From assembly GCA_017462735.1 (NCBI GenBank), contig JAFTQO010000002.1, positions 1 through 64,000 on the forward strand: a stretch of DNA of 64,000 nucleotides, in the 5' to 3' direction. The stretch is from Clostridia bacterium (GTDB taxonomy: Bacteria > Bacillota > Clostridia > Christensenellales > Borkfalkiaceae). The notes beneath the pieces were generated by a model that saw nothing but the letters and a program-made list of their open reading frames with translations, searched no databases and was not told where the DNA came from. Shown here one piece after another: positions 46,965 through 54,705 of the stretch; position 1 is the first letter of the stretch; the number at the start of each line of letters is the position of its first letter. The position numbers and the translations under genes are program-made.

Positions 46965-46988
46965 TTAGCCTACACACCTCCTAAAAAT

Positions 46989-47028
46989 AAAAAATACCCG
47001 ACGGTTTTTTTCCGTCGGGTATTTTTTA
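46989..47028. terminator. Bidirectional terminator between rubrerythrin and a membrane protein gene
   Basis: AAAAAATACCCGACGG / CCGTCGGGTATTTTTT perfect stem with a seven-T loop, between two convergent genes. Confidence 0.9.
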
Positions 47029-47038
47029 TATTCGTCTG

Positions 47039-47518
47039 TTAGATATAAAGATACGGGTGAGTTATGTAATACATCAACATAATGACGAACGCCGCTACGA
47101 CGGCTATCGACAGGACAATTCCCGTTATCCCAATCACCAAGTCCATCTTCGGCGACGTGCCTCTAATTTCTCTAGAAGATTGTTGCCCCGTCACTTGAGT
47201 CTCAATCGTATTATGCATCTTGTTTGCCAATTTCATCGCCGCTCTATGTCGCAAGGCAATGATACCCGTGACCATCAGTTCGGCAGGTGCGTGCACGATA
47301 AAGATTACGCCCGCGAAACAAAAAATTTTCAGCGGCCAATAATCGCTGTCCCATCTTAGATGAAACAACGCCCACAAAGAGACCAACGGTACCGCCGCAT
47401 AAAGAATGAGCGTAATCAAATATCCACCGTTGCCGATACGCCTACTGTCTTGAAAATACTTTTCCTCTCTTTTCCTGTATTTTGTGCCGAAAGAAAAGAG
47501 CCATTTTATAAATCTCAT
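47039..47518 (-). CDS. Hypothetical membrane protein
   Basis: From the ATG at 47518 the protein has 159 residues. I do not recognise a family. The N-terminus is basic (KYRKREEKYF), then three predicted helices (about 32-52, 64-88 and 126-152) with a Gln/Arg-rich loop in between. A good promoter (47548-47577) and a GGAGG site 7 nt before the ATG support it. It is a single-gene unit with a shared terminator at its 3' end. Confidence 0.65.
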   Translation of the reverse strand: MRFIKWLFSFGTKYRKREEKYFQDSRRIGNGGYLITLILYAAVPLVSLWALFHLRWDSDYWPLKIFCFAGVIFIVHAPAELMVTGIIALRHRAAMKLANKMHNTIETQVTGQQSSREIRGTSPKMDLVIGITGIVLSIAVVAAFVIMLMYYITHPYLYI

Positions 47519-47547
47519 ACCCAATCCTCCCTACCTTTGTTAAGTCA

Positions 47548-47577
47548 ATTATACAATACACCCCCCTCGCTTGTCAA
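47548..47577 (-). promoter_or_regulatory. Promoter of the 159-aa membrane protein gene
   Basis: TTGACA (47577-47572), 18-nt spacer, TATAAT (47553-47548). The -35 is inside an inverted repeat CCTCGCTT / AAGCGAGG. Confidence 0.8.
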
Positions 47578-47639
47578 GAGTAAAGCGAGGTTTTTACCTT
47601 TTAAGAAATCAAAATTTCTCCAAAAAAGGAGGTTCTTTA

Positions 47640-48662
47640 TTATCTTTGCACTCTGCCACTTACGTTTCCGCCTGCCAAACTTTTCACTTCTTCTTTACTT
47701 ACCAAATTGTAATCACCCTCGACGGTATGCTTTAAGCAACTTGCCGCAACGGCAAACTCTATCGAATATTGCGCCTCGTAGCCGTTGAGTAACGAATATA
47801 TCAATCCGCCACCGAAACTGTCGCCTCCGCCAACCCTGTCTACAATATGCATCTCGTATTTTCTGCTAAAATACGCCTCGCCTTCCGTGTATAACATCCC
47901 CGACCAACCGTTATCATTTGCCGACTTACTCTCCCTAAGCGTAATGGCAACGCCTTTAAAAGAGAATTTTTCCGTCAGTTGTTTCGCCACCGATACGTAG
48001 CCGTCACGATTTATTTTTCCGCTGTCTATTTCCGTATTAGCCGCCTCTATCCCGAACACGTCTTTCGCGTCCTCCTCGTTGGCGATGCAATAATCGACGT
48101 AACGGCAAAGCGCAGACATCACTTCACGCGCCTTTTCCTTATCCCACAATTTTTTGCGATAATTCAAATCGCAAGACACGGTTATACTCTTTTCTTTTGC
48201 TTTCTTCAAAGCCGTTTCGCATATCTTTGCCAAATTGTCACTCAACGCGGGCGTTATACCCGTAAAGTGAAACCAGTTGACTCCGTCGAAAATTTTGTCC
48301 CAATCGAAATCTTCCTCGACGGCGGTAGAAATAGAACTGTACGCTCTGTCATATATAACCTTGCTCGGTCTTTGACTTGCCCCTTTTTCGCAGTAATATA
48401 TCCCCACTCGCTCTCCGCCGCGTACGATTTTACTCGTATCTACGCCGTACTTACGCAGAGAATTAATCCCTGCCTGTCCTATTTCGTGTACGGGTAATTT
48501 TGACACGAACGCCACGTCCAGTCCATAATTAGCCAAACTTACCGCTACGTTTGCCTCCGCCCCACCGAAAGTAGCATCGTACTTCTCAGTTTGTACAAAC
48601 CGTAAATAATTTTCAGGTGCAAGCCTCAGCATCAATTCTCCAAAAGTCACCACTTTCTTCAT
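47640..48662 (-). CDS. kdgK: 2-dehydro-3-deoxygluconokinase (PfkB family)
   Basis: KdgK phosphorylates 2-keto-3-deoxygluconate to KDPG, which the partner aldolase splits. The 340-residue protein has the PfkB signatures FGGAEANVAVSLANYG near residue 32 and RVGGGDSFGGGLIYSLL near residue 278, with the catalytic Asp in GGGDSF. The ATG overlaps the eda stop codon (ATGA). Sugar specificity is inferred from the neighbour; other PfkB sugars are possible. Confidence 0.85.
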   Translation of the reverse strand: MKKVVTFGELMLRLAPENYLRFVQTEKYDATFGGAEANVAVSLANYGLDVAFVSKLPVHEIGQAGINSLRKYGVDTSKIVRGGERVGIYYCEKGASQRPSKVIYDRAYSSISTAVEEDFDWDKIFDGVNWFHFTGITPALSDNLAKICETALKKAKEKSITVSCDLNYRKKLWDKEKAREVMSALCRYVDYCIANEEDAKDVFGIEAANTEIDSGKINRDGYVSVAKQLTEKFSFKGVAITLRESKSANDNGWSGMLYTEGEAYFSRKYEMHIVDRVGGGDSFGGGLIYSLLNGYEAQYSIEFAVAASCLKHTVEGDYNLVSKEEVKSLAGGNVSGRVQR

Positions 48663-49219
48663 CTCTTTTCTCCCTCTGCGTTTTTCAAGGCGTCATTTAC
48701 CAAAAAAGAACCGCCTACTGCGTATGTCTTTTCCCAATCTAAAAATTCCTCCATATTGGCACTATTTACGCCACCCGTCGGGATAAATTTAATTTGAGGG
48801 AAGGGTGCTGACAAAGTTTTCATCGCGTCGAGTCCTCCATACAGGTTAGCAGGAAAAAATTTTACAATCGTAATCCCCAACTCCAACGCCTGCATAATTT
48901 CCGTCGGCGTAACGCAACCGGGGTAATAAGGAACCCCCCTCTTTTTACAAAGTTTCGCCACAGCAACGGACAGCCCAGGAGAAACGATAAACTTCGCCCC
49001 TGCTTTCAACGCTTTTTTGCATTGACTTTCATTTATCACCGTACCAGCACCTATATTCATTTCAGGATAATTTTTTACTGCGTAAGCAATCGCTTGTTCG
49101 GCGCACGCCGTTCTAAACGTTATCTCCGCACAGTTTATCCCACTTTTTTTTAACGCAGGCAGTATCCTGTCCACCTCTGTTACGTCCTTTATCACAACCA
49201 CGGGTATTTTCTCGTCCAT
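48659..49219 (-). CDS. eda: 2-keto-3-deoxy-6-phosphogluconate aldolase
   Basis: Eda cleaves KDPG to pyruvate and glyceraldehyde 3-phosphate. The 186-residue protein has the Schiff-base Lys in IVKFFPANLYGG, the motif CAEITFRTACA with the catalytic Glu, and FIPTGGVN. It is slightly short (usual 205-210) at the N-terminus. GAGGG precedes the ATG. With kdgK it makes a minimal uronate or Entner-Doudoroff tail; no dehydratase or transporter is beside it. Confidence 0.88.
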   Translation of the reverse strand: MDEKIPVVVIKDVTEVDRILPALKKSGINCAEITFRTACAEQAIAYAVKNYPEMNIGAGTVINESQCKKALKAGAKFIVSPGLSVAVAKLCKKRGVPYYPGCVTPTEIMQALELGITIVKFFPANLYGGLDAMKTLSAPFPQIKFIPTGGVNSANMEEFLDWEKTYAVGGSFLVNDALKNAEGEKR

Positions 49220-49245
49220 CGCTTTATTCCCTCTTGCTTTCTTTT

Positions 49246-49292
49246 AAGTTCTCTGTCTTCTTTGAAAACGGCTCCCTTGTTAGGGGAGACAT
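49246..49292. repeat. Diverged 47-bp copy of the 95-bp hairpin repeat
   Basis: It matches 37 of 47 bases of 2072-2118 without gaps. Both hairpins (GTCTTC...GAAAAC and CTCCCTT-G-TTAGGGGAG) are kept with a wobble or one mismatch. It lies between the lipoprotein gene and eda. Confidence 0.65.
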
Positions 49293-49310
49293 TAGCATAA
49301 ATTATATTTC

Positions 49311-49772
49311 TTATTTGCCAAAGTTAGGCAACTCTTCACTTGCGAAATCTTCCGCAAGATACACCTCTCCACTTTTTGCATTCATCATAAAATCTTCCGT
49401 ATACATCAACGTACACGTCGACGCTGAGGAAATGTTCTTGTCTTCATTATGCGCTACATCGTATTCTATACTGTCGAAGAATAAAAACACCATGTTTTCT
49501 TCTTCGACGTTTTTATATTTACACGTTATCGTATAGGAGTACACATATTTTATACTACTACCGAGTACACTATAGACGTGCCATTTCGCAACGCCGTTTT
49601 CAAGAAAAATAAAATAACTTTGCTCGTCCTCTTCTTTCGCTACGTCGTCTGTTGCTATGTATTTGACGCCGTAACTAAGTTCCGTAGCCGACGTGTTCTC
49701 ACTATCCGCCGAACACCCTGCCATACACCCGACACTTGCCAAAGCCAGCAACAAACAAGCCAATTTTTTCAT
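49311..49772 (-). CDS. Predicted lipoprotein
   Basis: The 153-residue protein begins with MKKLACLLLALASVG and a lipobox MAGC, with Cys20 the likely lipid-modified residue, so it is probably anchored outside the membrane. The rest is acidic and Tyr/Glu-rich; no family is recognised. The promoter at 49809-49836 and AAGGAG support expression. It is upstream of eda by 91 nt, with a repeat in between, so readthrough into eda-kdgK is possible. Confidence 0.7.
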   Translation of the reverse strand: MKKLACLLLALASVGCMAGCSADSENTSATELSYGVKYIATDDVAKEEDEQSYFIFLENGVAKWHVYSVLGSSIKYVYSYTITCKYKNVEEENMVFLFFDSIEYDVAHNEDKNISSASTCTLMYTEDFMMNAKSGEVYLAEDFASEELPNFGK

Positions 49773-49808
49773 ATCTTTATTCTCCTTGATGAGGTATCAC
49801 TTACTTAT

Positions 49809-49836
49809 ATTATAACTTCCTCCCGAGAAAAGTCAA
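49809..49836 (-). promoter_or_regulatory. Promoter of the lipoprotein gene
   Basis: TTGACT (49836-49831), 16-nt spacer, TATAAT (49814-49809). Confidence 0.7.
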
Positions 49837-49857
49837 GAACTATCGTAAATTTTGCAC

Positions 49858-49895
49858 AAAAAAGGCGTAGTATTGAAAACACTACGCCTTTTTTA
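49858..49895. terminator. Terminator of the comM-trxA operon
   Basis: AAAAAAGGCGTAGT / ACTACGCCTTTTTT stem with a short loop, usable in both directions, 12 nt after trxA. Confidence 0.9.
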
Positions 49896-49907
49896 GATGT
49901 TCGCTTT

Positions 49908-50225
49908 TTAGAGGTTTCTATCAACAAGTTGTGCAAGTACAGGGGCAGGGACGTAGCCAAGGCTCCCGTCCACCTTTTTGCCACCCTTGAAAACAAGCAC
50001 GTTGGGGATAGAAGAAATGCCGTATTTGATAGCGGCGCTTTCCTCTTCGTCTACGTTGACCTTGACGAAAACCGCTTTGCCATCGTACTTATTTGACACC
50101 TCTTCAAAGACGGGACCGAGCATGCGGCAAGGCCCACACCAACTCGCCCAAAAATCACATACTACGGGCACCGCCGACGAAGATATCAATTCTTCCAATT
50201 CTGCACTTGTTACGTGTTTTACCAT
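49908..50225 (-). CDS. trxA: Thioredoxin
   Basis: The 105-residue thioredoxin has the active site WCGPC (C30 and C33), cis-Pro in ISSIPNVLVFKGG, and normal length. AGGAGG precedes the ATG at 50225. It is the last gene of a long operon, 27 nt after hisS. Redox partner genes are not in the window. Confidence 0.95.
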   Translation of the reverse strand: MVKHVTSAELEELISSSAVPVVCDFWASWCGPCRMLGPVFEEVSNKYDGKAVFVKVNVDEEESAAIKYGISSIPNVLVFKGGKKVDGSLGYVPAPVLAQLVDRNL

Positions 50226-50252
50226 TTGTTCATCCTCCTTTAAAGAGTTTGT

Positions 50253-51503
50253 CTATTCTTCTTGAAAATATGTGCAGACTTCTTGGAAAGACACACTTTC
50301 CGTCTCGCCCGTCGCCATATTTTTGACGCTGAGTTTTTCTTCTGCCAATTCGTTGCCGCCCAGTACCGCGACGTATTTTGCCCCCAACTTGTCCGCATAT
50401 TTAAACTGCGCTTTTACCGAACGGGACATATGGTCGGTCTCCGCCCAAACGCCACCCGCGCGAAGGGACAAACACAGCGAAAAGGCTTTCTTCCTGCAAT
50501 CGTCGTCCATCCCTACGAAATAGACGACGGGTTTTTCTTCCTTGATAACGTCCGCGCCGTTCTTTTCAATCAACATTAACAGTCTTTCAATCCCTACGGC
50601 AAAGCCTACGCCGGGGACGGCGCCACCGCCAAGTTGCTCGATTAAGCCGTCGTATCTGCCGCCGCCGCAAACGGTGCCTTGTGCGCCGATTGCCGTCGAA
50701 ACGAACTCAAATACCGTGCGGGTGTAATAGTCCAACCCACGCACGATTCTATCGTTGATGGTATACTCGATACCCGCTTCTTCTAAGTAACTCTTGAGTT
50801 TTTCAAAATGCGCCTTGCAATCGGGACACAAGTGATCGAGAATAGAGGGCGCGTCCGCATTGATTTTTTTGCAATCCTCTTCCTTGCAATCGAGCAAGCG
50901 AAGAGGGTTTTTCTCATACCTCGTCTTACAATCGTAGCAAAGCCCGTCTAAGTGGGGCGCAAAATAGGCTTTGAGCGCCTCGTTGTACGCTTTTCGACAG
51001 GTAGGACAGCCGATAGAGTTGATGTAAAGTCGTACCTGTACCCCTAATTTTTTCAAAAGGGAGTCGGCAAGCGAGATAACTTCCGCATCCGTCTCCGCCC
51101 CGCTTGCGCCGAACACTTCCACGCCGAATTGGTGAAACTCTCTAAGTCTGCCCGCTTGCGGTCTTTCATAGCGAAAGGCAGGGATAATATAGTACATCTT
51201 CGCAGGCAAAGCGCCGCTTGCCATCCCGTTTTCAATAAAGGAGCGGGCGACCCCTGCCGTACCCTCTGGTTTCAAGGTAATAGACCTGTCCCCCTTGTCT
51301 TTGAAGGTATACATCTCCTTCGTTACGACGTCGGTGGTATCCCCTACCCCGCGCAGGAAAAGTTCCGTATGCTCGAATACGGGGGTGCGAATCTCTTTAT
51401 AGTTGTACAGTTTTGCTTGTTCTCTTGCCACGTTTTCGACGTGTTGCCATTTGTACGCGTCAGCGGGCAAAACGTCTTTCGTGCCTTTGGGTACGTTAAT
51501 CAT
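50253..51503 (-). CDS. hisS: Histidyl-tRNA synthetase
   Basis: HisS charges tRNA-His. The 416-residue class II enzyme has motif 1 (IRTPVFEHTELFLRGVG), motif 2 (FRYERPQAGRLREFHQ), and RGLDYYTRTVFE. In the middle are eight cysteines in four CxxC-like pairs (CPTC, CYDC, DCKEEDC, CPDC), a zinc-binding type insertion known in some Firmicutes. The anticodon-binding domain is at about 325-410. The ATG has AAAGGA upstream. It is co-transcribed with hslU. Confidence 0.95.
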   Translation of the reverse strand: MINVPKGTKDVLPADAYKWQHVENVAREQAKLYNYKEIRTPVFEHTELFLRGVGDTTDVVTKEMYTFKDKGDRSITLKPEGTAGVARSFIENGMASGALPAKMYYIIPAFRYERPQAGRLREFHQFGVEVFGASGAETDAEVISLADSLLKKLGVQVRLYINSIGCPTCRKAYNEALKAYFAPHLDGLCYDCKTRYEKNPLRLLDCKEEDCKKINADAPSILDHLCPDCKAHFEKLKSYLEEAGIEYTINDRIVRGLDYYTRTVFEFVSTAIGAQGTVCGGGRYDGLIEQLGGGAVPGVGFAVGIERLLMLIEKNGADVIKEEKPVVYFVGMDDDCRKKAFSLCLSLRAGGVWAETDHMSRSVKAQFKYADKLGAKYVAVLGGNELAEEKLSVKNMATGETESVSFQEVCTYFQEE

Positions 51504-51517
51504 AATCTTTTCCTTTC

Positions 51518-52825
51518 TCAGAGGACGTATTTTTTGAGGTTTCTATCCCCCGTCAGTTTTTCGAGATGTTCGTCTACGTAGCGACGGTCTATTTGCAAAT
51601 CGACCATAGGATAATCCCCGCCTGCATTGAAAGAGATATCCTCTAAAAGATACTCCATCACCGTATGCAGTCTTCTTGCGCCGATATCCTCGCCCGTCGT
51701 GTTGATGTCTTCCGCCACTTCGGCAATACGCTCGATAGCGCCCATATCGAATTGCAAATTGATATTGTCTACGCCAAGCAGTTTCCCGTATTGGAAGGTG
51801 AGCGAATTTTCCGTCTGCGTCAAAATCTTGATAAAATCTTCCTTCGTCAGGCTTTTCAGTTCCACGGAAACGGGGAAACGACCTTGCAATTCGGGAATCA
51901 AATCCTCTACCGCTGCGACGTGGAATGCCCCTGCTGCGATAAAGAGGATGAAGTCCGTTTTGACGGGGCCGTATTTGGTGACGACGGTACTCCCTTCTAC
52001 GATGGGCAAGATATCCCGTTGCACCCCTTCTCGCGACACGTCTGCGCCGCCGTGGTTGTTTTTCCCCGCGATTTTATCGATTTCATCGATAAAAACAATA
52101 CCGTCGTTTTCCGCGCGGTACACCGCCTCCGCTTTGATAGCGTCCTCGTCTACGAGTTTGGACGCTTCTTCGTCCGTCGCAATTTGCATCCCGTCTTTGA
52201 CGGACAACTTGCGCTTTTTCGTCTTGTGTTGGAAGATATCGCCGAAGATACTGCCTACCGAAATGGACGCCCCACCAGGGACTAATTCCATCGGCTGAGG
52301 CACGTCCGCTACCTCCAACTCGATAATCGTAGCGTCGTATTTCCCGCTATGCAACCCCTCTTTGAGTTGCGCCTCGAAGACCTCTTTGGCAAGGTCCCCT
52401 TTTTCGTCCTTTTTCGCCTCGTACAAGGCGCGCAAAATGCGTTTTTCCGCCGCTTTGGACGCTTTGGCTTTGACCTCTTCTTCCTTTTCCGTCTTAACGA
52501 GCCTATACGCACACTCCGCTAAATCCCTAATCATCCCTTCTACGTCTTTGCCGACGTACCCAACCTCGGTATACTTAGTCGCCTCGACTTTGACGAAGGG
52601 GGCTTTGACGAGTTTAGCAAGACGGCGGGCAATCTCCGTTTTTCCTACCCCCGTAGGACCTTTCATAATGATATTTTTGGGGGTGATTTCCTCGCGGATT
52701 TCTTCCGGGAGTTGCGCCCTGCGATAACGGTTTCTAAGCGCAATCGCCACCGCCTTTTTCGCCTCGTCTTGACCAATGATGTATTTGTCCAATTTGCCTA
52801 CGATTTGCTTGGGAGATAAATTCAT
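51518..52825 (-). CDS. hslU: ATP-dependent protease ATPase HslU (ClpY)
   Basis: HslU is the AAA+ unfoldase of the HslUV protease. The 435-residue protein has Walker A GPTGVGKTE near residue 54, the I domain (about 105-235) with a basic/acidic stretch, Walker B FIDEIDKIA and sensor residues at IQGRFPVSVEL. It begins 1 nt after hslV and has GGAGG upstream. Its C-terminus ends NLKKYVL, which matches the usual docking tail into HslV. Confidence 0.95.
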   Translation of the reverse strand: MNLSPKQIVGKLDKYIIGQDEAKKAVAIALRNRYRRAQLPEEIREEITPKNIIMKGPTGVGKTEIARRLAKLVKAPFVKVEATKYTEVGYVGKDVEGMIRDLAECAYRLVKTEKEEEVKAKASKAAEKRILRALYEAKKDEKGDLAKEVFEAQLKEGLHSGKYDATIIELEVADVPQPMELVPGGASISVGSIFGDIFQHKTKKRKLSVKDGMQIATDEEASKLVDEDAIKAEAVYRAENDGIVFIDEIDKIAGKNNHGGADVSREGVQRDILPIVEGSTVVTKYGPVKTDFILFIAAGAFHVAAVEDLIPELQGRFPVSVELKSLTKEDFIKILTQTENSLTFQYGKLLGVDNINLQFDMGAIERIAEVAEDINTTGEDIGARRLHTVMEYLLEDISFNAGGDYPMVDLQIDRRYVDEHLEKLTGDRNLKKYVL

Positions 52826-52826
52826 C

Positions 52827-53375
52827 TTACTTTTCCTCCTTGCCTACCCTTTCACAGCGAATATTGTCGTTGGTATATACGCAAATTTGCGAGGCGATAT
52901 GCAATGCTTTTTTAGCAATCGTTTCCGCGTCGTAGTCCGTCTCTTGATAGAGGGCGCGCGCCGCAGCAAGCGCGTAGTTGCCGCCGCTGCCGATGGCGCA
53001 AACCCCGTCGTCGGGCTCGATAACCTCCCCCGTACCCGACAGCACGAGCAAGGTGTTTTCATCCGCTGTAATCATCATCGCGTCCAACTTTCTACCCACT
53101 TTGTCGTTGCGCCAAAGTTGAGCAAGTTCGACAGCCGAGCGCATCAAATTGCCCGAAAACTTATTCAGCATCCCTTCAAAGCGTTCGGTGAGTGCAAAGG
53201 CGTCCGTGACGGACCCCGCAAAGCCCAAAATGACCTTCCCGCCGTAGATGCGGCGTACTTTAATCGCCGAGTTTTTAAAGACGACGGACTCCCCCATCGT
53301 CACTTGACCGTCGCCGGCAATCGCCGTGACGCCGTCCTTTTTGACGGCGCAAATGGTCGTTCCACGAAATTCCAT
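52827..53375 (-). CDS. hslV: ATP-dependent protease subunit HslV (ClpQ)
   Basis: HslV is the proteasome-like peptidase with an N-terminal Thr nucleophile. The 182-residue protein reads [28 protein letters not shown]. The catalytic pair TT is at 6-7, so a four-residue propeptide (EFRG) after Met must be removed by autoprocessing; in E. coli the Thr follows Met directly. The Lys of the active site ([10 protein letters not shown]) and SGNLMRSA region are present. AAAGGAG precedes the ATG. Confidence 0.94.
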   Translation of the reverse strand: MEFRGTTICAVKKDGVTAIAGDGQVTMGESVVFKNSAIKVRRIYGGKVILGFAGSVTDAFALTERFEGMLNKFSGNLMRSAVELAQLWRNDKVGRKLDAMMITADENTLLVLSGTGEVIEPDDGVCAIGSGGNYALAAARALYQETDYDAETIAKKALHIASQICVYTNDNIRCERVGKEEK

Positions 53376-53376
53376 A

Positions 53377-54705
53377 TTAACTCCTTTGTTTCGCTATTTC
53401 CGCGTCGATGGCCTGTAAAGCCCGTTCACTCGTCGCGCGGTAGCGTTCTTTTTTATCCTTTATCCGCACGGGCAAAGACGCCAAAATGCCGTAGTTAGCG
53501 TTCATCGGCTGAAAATCCTTGCACGGGGTAGAGATATGTTTTTCCAGCGCCCCGCACACCGTCCTCTCGTCGAAAAAGTGCTTGGGTCTACCCAAAATAT
53601 CGTCCGTAAGATGTACCGCCGCAAGCAAGCCGCTAGCCGCGCTTTCGACGTACCCTTCCACCCCCGTAATTTGCCCGATAAAATACAGGTTCCTATTATT
53701 CTTAACCGAAAAATCGCTATTCAAAACAGCAGGAGACTGAATATACGTATTTCTATGCATCACGCCGTAGCGCAAATATTCGGCGTTTTTGAGGGCAGGG
53801 AACATGGAAAACACCCGTTTCTGCTCGGGAAATTTTAAATTGGTTTGACAGCCGACAAGGTTATAGGTGCGTCCCTCCTCGTCCTCTTTGCGAAGTTGCA
53901 ATACGGCGTACGGGCGTTTGCCCGTTTCGTCATACAACCCTACGGGTTTTAAAGTGCCGTATCTAAGGGTATCTTTCCCGCGCGACGCCATCACTTCTAT
54001 CGGCATACAGCCCTCGAAAATCTCCCCTTTTTCAAACTCGTGCAAATGCGCCTTTTCCGCCGTGAGCAAGGCGTCCACGAAGGCGTAATAAGTATCCCTG
54101 TCCATTGGACAGTTGATATAGTCTCCCATCCCTTTGCCGTACCTGTCCCCCGTAAAGGCACAGGTCGTATCGATACTCTCCGCCGCCACGATAGGCGCGG
54201 AAGCGTCGTAAAAATGTAGCCCCCCGCCAAGTTTTGCTTGAATATCTTCTGCCAAGGCGTCTGCCGTCAACGGCCCCGTCGCAATCATCACGTACTCCTC
54301 TCCGCCCTCCTCTACGTCGGGCAAAGCAAGCGCCTCTTCTTCCACCACCTCGATAAGAGGATGGTTTTTTATCTTTTCGTCGACGTACGCCGAAAACTTG
54401 TCCCTGTCTACGGCAAGCGCGCTACCCGCAGGCACCCGCGTACTGTCCGCCGCCTCGACAATCAAAGACCCCAGTCTTCGCATCTCTTCTTTAAGTAAGC
54501 CACAGGCGTTGCCGTACGGGTCGTTGCTTTTTAAGGAATTGGAGCAGACGAGTTCCGCCAAACTTTCCTTTTCATGTGCAGGGGTACGCTTTTTCGGTTT
54601 CATTTCGATCAGCGTAACGGGGACGTCGTGACGGGCGAGATAATACGCCGCTTCACAACCTGCCAACCCGCCGCCGATGACCGTTACCTTTTTTTTAGTC
54701 TTCAT
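53377..54705 (-). CDS. trmFO: Methylenetetrahydrofolate-tRNA-(uracil-5-)-methyltransferase TrmFO
   Basis: TrmFO makes ribothymidine 54 in tRNA with methylene-THF and FAD. From the ATG at 54705 it has 442 residues, with the FAD motif [17 protein letters not shown] and [42 protein letters not shown] is the C-terminal FAD site. I prefer 54705 over a longer TTG start because it matches family length. It overlaps topA by 11 nt and ends 1 nt before hslV. Confidence 0.95.
   Translation of the reverse strand: MKTKKKVTVIGGGLAGCEAAYYLARHDVPVTLIEMKPKKRTPAHEKESLAELVCSNSLKSNDPYGNACGLLKEEMRRLGSLIVEAADSTRVPAGSALAVDRDKFSAYVDEKIKNHPLIEVVEEEALALPDVEEGGEEYVMIATGPLTADALAEDIQAKLGGGLHFYDASAPIVAAESIDTTCAFTGDRYGKGMGDYINCPMDRDTYYAFVDALLTAEKAHLHEFEKGEIFEGCMPIEVMASRGKDTLRYGTLKPVGLYDETGKRPYAVLQLRKEDEEGRTYNLVGCQTNLKFPEQKRVFSMFPALKNAEYLRYGVMHRNTYIQSPAVLNSDFSVKNNRNLYFIGQITGVEGYVESAASGLLAAVHLTDDILGRPKHFFDERTVCGALEKHISTPCKDFQPMNANYGILASLPVRIKDKKERYRATSERALQAIDAEIAKQRS

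Noticed and set aside
47560..47600. Plus-strand terminator CCTCGCTT...AAGCGAGGTTTTT
   Set aside because: No plus-strand gene ends upstream; the inverted repeat instead overlaps the minus-strand promoter of the 159-aa gene.
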